A DNA stretch of 64,000 nt, from contig JARLJH010000027.1 of assembly GCA_031291305.1 (NCBI GenBank), positions 1 to 64,000 of the forward strand. Reading direction: 5' to 3'. The notes under the pieces were generated by a model. It saw nothing but the letters and a program-made list of their open reading frames with translations. It had not been told where the DNA came from and searched no databases. How positions within the stretch are numbered: the stretch's first letter is position 1; each line of letters opens with the position of its first letter. Position numbers and translations under genes: made by a program. Source of the DNA: Rhodoferax sp. (GTDB lineage: Bacteria > Pseudomonadota > Gammaproteobacteria > Burkholderiales > Burkholderiaceae_C). This document shows positions 61,076-64,000 of this stretch, one piece after another.

Positions 61076-63982
61076 TCAGCCGCATTGGCCCACATAGCCG
61101 CAAGCCGTGCAGAAATCGCAACCGTCCTTGTGAATCACCGTCGCGTTGCCGCATTCCGGGCAGGTTTTTCCGGCCATGGTTTGGCTGGCTTCCTTGGCCT
61201 CGGGGGTGTCGAGCACGCCCATGTCACGCAACGGATAACCTTCTTCATTGAGGATGCCCAGCATCGCATAGCGGTGAATGATCAGGCGTGCAATATAGGC
61301 CACGGTGGATGGCCACACTTGCTGGCGGCGCTCTTCATTGGGCAGACCGGGCACAAAAGCCATGAAGTGACCCAGCGGCTCGGCGTAGTTCAGCAGCTTG
61401 CGCAGCTTCATGCCAATCCACGCTGGGTCAATCACCCGCATGTCCAGCGACAGCAGGCGCGCCAAACCGTCCATGGCTTTGGGGTAATTGCCGCTGAAGC
61501 CGACTGCGCAGGGGCGTGTCACCACACCACCGTCATGGCTGGGCAGGTTGACTTCTTTCAGGGTCACGGTGAACGATTCGTTGGTGGCTGGGTTATCCAC
61601 GTCAACGGACCAGGCCAGCGTGCCTGATGGGCCGGTTTGCGGCTCGCCACGGCTGAACATCGCGTCAATCACCGGCGTGTAGGCGGGTTTGGCTTCAGTG
61701 GCGCGCAGCTTGGCGTTGGCCGCCAGCTGCTCACAGCGCCAACGAATCACAGCCGCTGTGGCCGCCACCACGCCCGGGAACATGCGCTTTTCACCGTGGG
61801 GAGGGAAGGGCATATCAAAGGTGTGTTCTTCGCTGACCGTGGTCAGGGCGTCCAGTTTCAGTTGTAGCCAGGCCGGGTCGTTGGCACGCAGGTCCATGGA
61901 CAGCGTTTTGGCCATGGCACCCAAGCCGCGTGGCTGGTCAGAGCCGTTGACCCAGACTTCAAAGGGTTGTGGTGCACCGCCTTCTTCGGGCGAGAGTTCA
62001 CCAATAAACAGGGCAAAGTCGCCAAACGGGTGGTGCACCATGAAAGTCCAGGCCGAGTTGCCACCCGGCAATTGCGGGCGACCGGGCCAGCGCAAGCTTG
62101 ACAGCACCGGCGCGGGCAGGCGATCCAGCGCCAGACGGTGGTTGGCGCTATCGATCTGCAGCGGCTTGAGCGCAGACGGCGTATTGGATGTCACGCTGAG
62201 CACCGAGCCCAGCACGCTGTTGGGGCGGTAGGTAGCCAGACCCTTGAGACCGGATTTCCAGGCTGCGCTGTACAGGTCCTGGAAGTCTTCGTAGGGGTAG
62301 TCGGCAGGCACGTTCACGGTTTTGGAAATGGCCGTATCCACGTAGGGGGCGACGGCTGCCACCATTTCTTCGTGCGCCTGGGCGCTCATTTCCAGCGCGG
62401 TGACAAAAGCCGGGGTGAGGGGAGTATCTTCGCCCTTGAGGTGGCGGTGCAGGCGCCAGGCGTGGTCTTCCACCGCGTATTCCTTGAAGCTGCCGTCGGG
62501 CATGCGTTTCTTACGTGTGTAGGTCCAGCTGAAGGCGGGTTCGATACCATTGCTGGCGTTGTCGGCAAAGGCCAGGCTGATGGTGCCGGTGGGTGCAATC
62601 GACAGCAGGTGAGAGTTGCGCAGGCCGGTTTTGCGGATGCGATCTTTCAGGCTGGCAGGCAGGCGGGAGGCAAAGGTCTGGCCGCTCAGGTACAGGTCAG
62701 CGTTGAACAGCGGGAAGGCGCCACGCTCTTGGGCGAGGTCGGCTGATGCGGCATAAGACGTGTCGCGCATCAGAACAGAAATGCGCTGCGCCATGTCGCG
62801 TGCTTGTTTGGTGTCGTAACGCAGGTTCAACATGATCAGCGCGTCACCCAGGCCGGTAAAGCCCAGGCCCACGCGACGTTTGCTGTTGGCCTCGGCTTGC
62901 TGCTGTGGCAGTGGCCAGACGGTGGCATCGAGCACGTTGTCGAGCATGCGCACCGCCACGCGGGCCACATCAGCAAAGCCTTTGTCGTCAAAGCTGGCTT
63001 TCTCGGTAAAAGGGTTCTTGATGAAACGGGTCAGGTCGATCGAGCCCAGGCAGCAGCAACCGTAGGGCGGCAGCGGTTGCTCAGCACAAGGGTTGGTGCT
63101 GGCAATGGTTTCGCAGTAGGACAGGTTGTTGTCGCGGTTGATCTGGTCCAAAAACAGCACACCAGGTTCAGCATGGTCGTAGGTGGAGCGCATGATCTGA
63201 TCCCAAAGGGCCTTCGCCTTGAGCTTGCGGTACACCCAGATGCCGGTGTCCTTGTTCTGGAAGGCGCCGCTATCTTTTTGCTGCACGCCCGGCTCGGCAC
63301 GGTGGATCAGGGCAAAGTCGGCATCGTCTTGCACCGCTTGCATGAACTCGTCGGTCACGCCGACCGAGATATTGAAATTTTTCAGGTCGCCCTTGTCCTT
63401 GGCGTGGATGAATTCCTCAATGTCCGGATGGTCGCAACGCAGAACACCCATCTGTGCACCACGGCGGGCACCGGCGGATTCGACGGTTTCACACGAGCGG
63501 TCAAACACTCGCATGTAGCTCACTGGGCCGGAGGCACTGCTTTGCGTGCTGCCCACCCAGGCGCCGCGCGGGCGGATGCGCGAAAAGTCGTAACCCACGC
63601 CGCCGCCGCGGCGCATGGTCTCGGCGGCCTCGGTCAGCGCGGTGTAAATGCCGGGGTGGCCGTCTTCCACATGGGCAATGGAGTCGCCCACAGGTTGCAC
63701 AAAGCAGTTGATAAGGGTCGCGGACAGGTTAGTGCCGGCGGCTGACTGGATGCGACCGGCTGGCAGGAACCCGGCTTGCAGTGCTTCCAGGAACTTGCCT
63801 TCCCAGGCTTTTTGCTGCTCTGGCAACTCCACACTGGCCAAGGCATGGGCGACACGCTGGTTAACGTCGGCAATGCTGCGTTCGTCACCTTTGCTGTATT
63901 TTTCGATCAACACTTCTTCGCTGATCGGTTGGGGTGGGAGTGACAGAACCGTTTGAATTTGCTCGGGGGTGTGCAGTGCCAT
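61076..63982 (-). CDS. nrdJ: Adenosylcobalamin-dependent ribonucleotide reductase (class II)
   Basis: A 968-residue class II reductase, complete here (start 18 bases from the window end). Seen: [40 protein letters not shown] (about 129-148), the active-site region [20 protein letters not shown] (about 294-313), [11 protein letters not shown] and [10 protein letters not shown]. The C-terminal tail has the zinc-finger-like [22 protein letters not shown] and a final pair GYVGQCG for reduction of the active-site disulfide. The enzyme needs vitamin B12, works with or without O2, and suits the low-oxygen theme of the neighbouring genes. AGGA precedes the ATG. Any B12 riboswitch would lie beyond the window. 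Confidence 0.96.
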   Translation of the reverse strand: MALHTPEQIQTVLSLPPQPISEEVLIEKYSKGDERSIADVNQRVAHALASVELPEQQKAWEGKFLEALQAGFLPAGRIQSAAGTNLSATLINCFVQPVGDSIAHVEDGHPGIYTALTEAAETMRRGGGVGYDFSRIRPRGAWVGSTQSSASGPVSYMRVFDRSCETVESAGARRGAQMGVLRCDHPDIEEFIHAKDKGDLKNFNISVGVTDEFMQAVQDDADFALIHRAEPGVQQKDSGAFQNKDTGIWVYRKLKAKALWDQIMRSTYDHAEPGVLFLDQINRDNNLSYCETIASTNPCAEQPLPPYGCCCLGSIDLTRFIKNPFTEKASFDDKGFADVARVAVRMLDNVLDATVWPLPQQQAEANSKRRVGLGFTGLGDALIMLNLRYDTKQARDMAQRISVLMRDTSYAASADLAQERGAFPLFNADLYLSGQTFASRLPASLKDRIRKTGLRNSHLLSIAPTGTISLAFADNASNGIEPAFSWTYTRKKRMPDGSFKEYAVEDHAWRLHRHLKGEDTPLTPAFVTALEMSAQAHEEMVAAVAPYVDTAISKTVNVPADYPYEDFQDLYSAAWKSGLKGLATYRPNSVLGSVLSVTSNTPSALKPLQIDSANHRLALDRLPAPVLSSLRWPGRPQLPGGNSAWTFMVHHPFGDFALFIGELSPEEGGAPQPFEVWVNGSDQPRGLGAMAKTLSMDLRANDPAWLQLKLDALTTVSEEHTFDMPFPPHGEKRMFPGVVAATAAVIRWRCEQLAANAKLRATEAKPAYTPVIDAMFSRGEPQTGPSGTLAWSVDVDNPATNESFTVTLKEVNLPSHDGGVVTRPCAVGFSGNYPKAMDGLARLLSLDMRVIDPAWIGMKLRKLLNYAEPLGHFMAFVPGLPNEERRQQVWPSTVAYIARLIIHRYAMLGILNEEGYPLRDMGVLDTPEAKEASQTMAGKTCPECGNATVIHKDGCDFCTACGYVGQCG

Positions 63983-64000
63983 AAATGGGTCCTAAAAAGT

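Noticed and set aside
1..64000. CRISPR arrays, rRNA operons, phage or intact insertion sequences
   Set aside because: No regularly spaced direct repeats, rRNA sequence, capsid/terminase genes or transposase genes were found.

Overview
The window looks like a chromosomal segment of a betaproteobacterium of the order Burkholderiales, most likely family Comamonadaceae and close to Rhodoferax or Polaromonas. This is inference from overall gene content (fused MnmC, ArgA of the kinase plus GNAT type, DUF3579, SirB1, AI-2E/Hda pair, class II NrdJ), protein wording and a GC-rich base composition; no rRNA is present to confirm it. About 60 genes, two tRNAs and many small repeats can be supported. No CRISPR array, prophage or intact insertion sequence is visible.

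Layout. 1-12.8 kb: a truncated tRNA-Asn, tRNA-Val, an FAD oxidoreductase, pyrD, rpiA, then a nucleoside salvage locus (nucleoside hydrolase and ribokinase on the minus strand, divergent from a BMP-type binding protein, a double ATPase and two permeases), then mnmC and the iron-trafficking gene. 12.8-18.5 kb: a small cysteine protein coupled to dsbB, PPK2, a MinD/ParA-like ATPase, argA and a GalT-like protein. 18.5-21.5 kb: a visibly more AT-rich stretch with a 26-bp palindromic operator in front of a destroyed DUF1348-type gene, a large lipoprotein gene and long hairpins. 21.5-25.7 kb: hrpA, carrying two internal repeat insertions. 25.7-27.9 kb: an accessory patch with remains of brnTA and another antitoxin gene around an intact MntA/HepT toxin-antitoxin pair. 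27.9-42.4 kb: fapA, acetyltransferase, hydrolase, FAD monooxygenase, Fur-controlled feoAB, argF/argD, rpsT, murJ, sirB1-like, a GlxA-type regulator and a cysteine hydrolase. 42.4-46.8 kb: a MauG/CcpA-type dihaem peroxidase translationally coupled to a DAHL-PAS-GGDEF-EAL-CZB protein. 46.9-55.8 kb: purM, AI-2E transporter, hda, HAD phosphatase, pcnB, folK, a chemoreceptor, RidA and bacteriohemerythrin. 55.9-64 kb: a perfect FNR box ahead of a four-gene 2-oxoacid oxidoreductase operon with a fused flavoprotein/ferredoxin subunit, a universal stress protein, and cobalamin-dependent ribonucleotide reductase.

Physiology. The last third reads as low-oxygen metabolism (O2-binding hemerythrin, FNR-type control, ferredoxin-linked 2-oxoacid oxidation, O2-independent class II RNR, ferrous iron uptake). 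The nucleoside locus would import nucleosides, split them, phosphorylate ribose and pass ribose-5-phosphate to RpiA.

The most interesting observation is a dispersed ~50-bp element (core TCTAGCCCTTAT, ending near TAGCTAT) with about 16 recognisable copies. Several lie in frame inside conserved genes (dsbB, hrpA, argF, murJ, a HAD phosphatase) and others supply the 3' ends and stop codons of genes. Next in interest are the peroxidase/c-di-GMP pair, the fused oxidoreductase operon and the toxin-antitoxin debris field.
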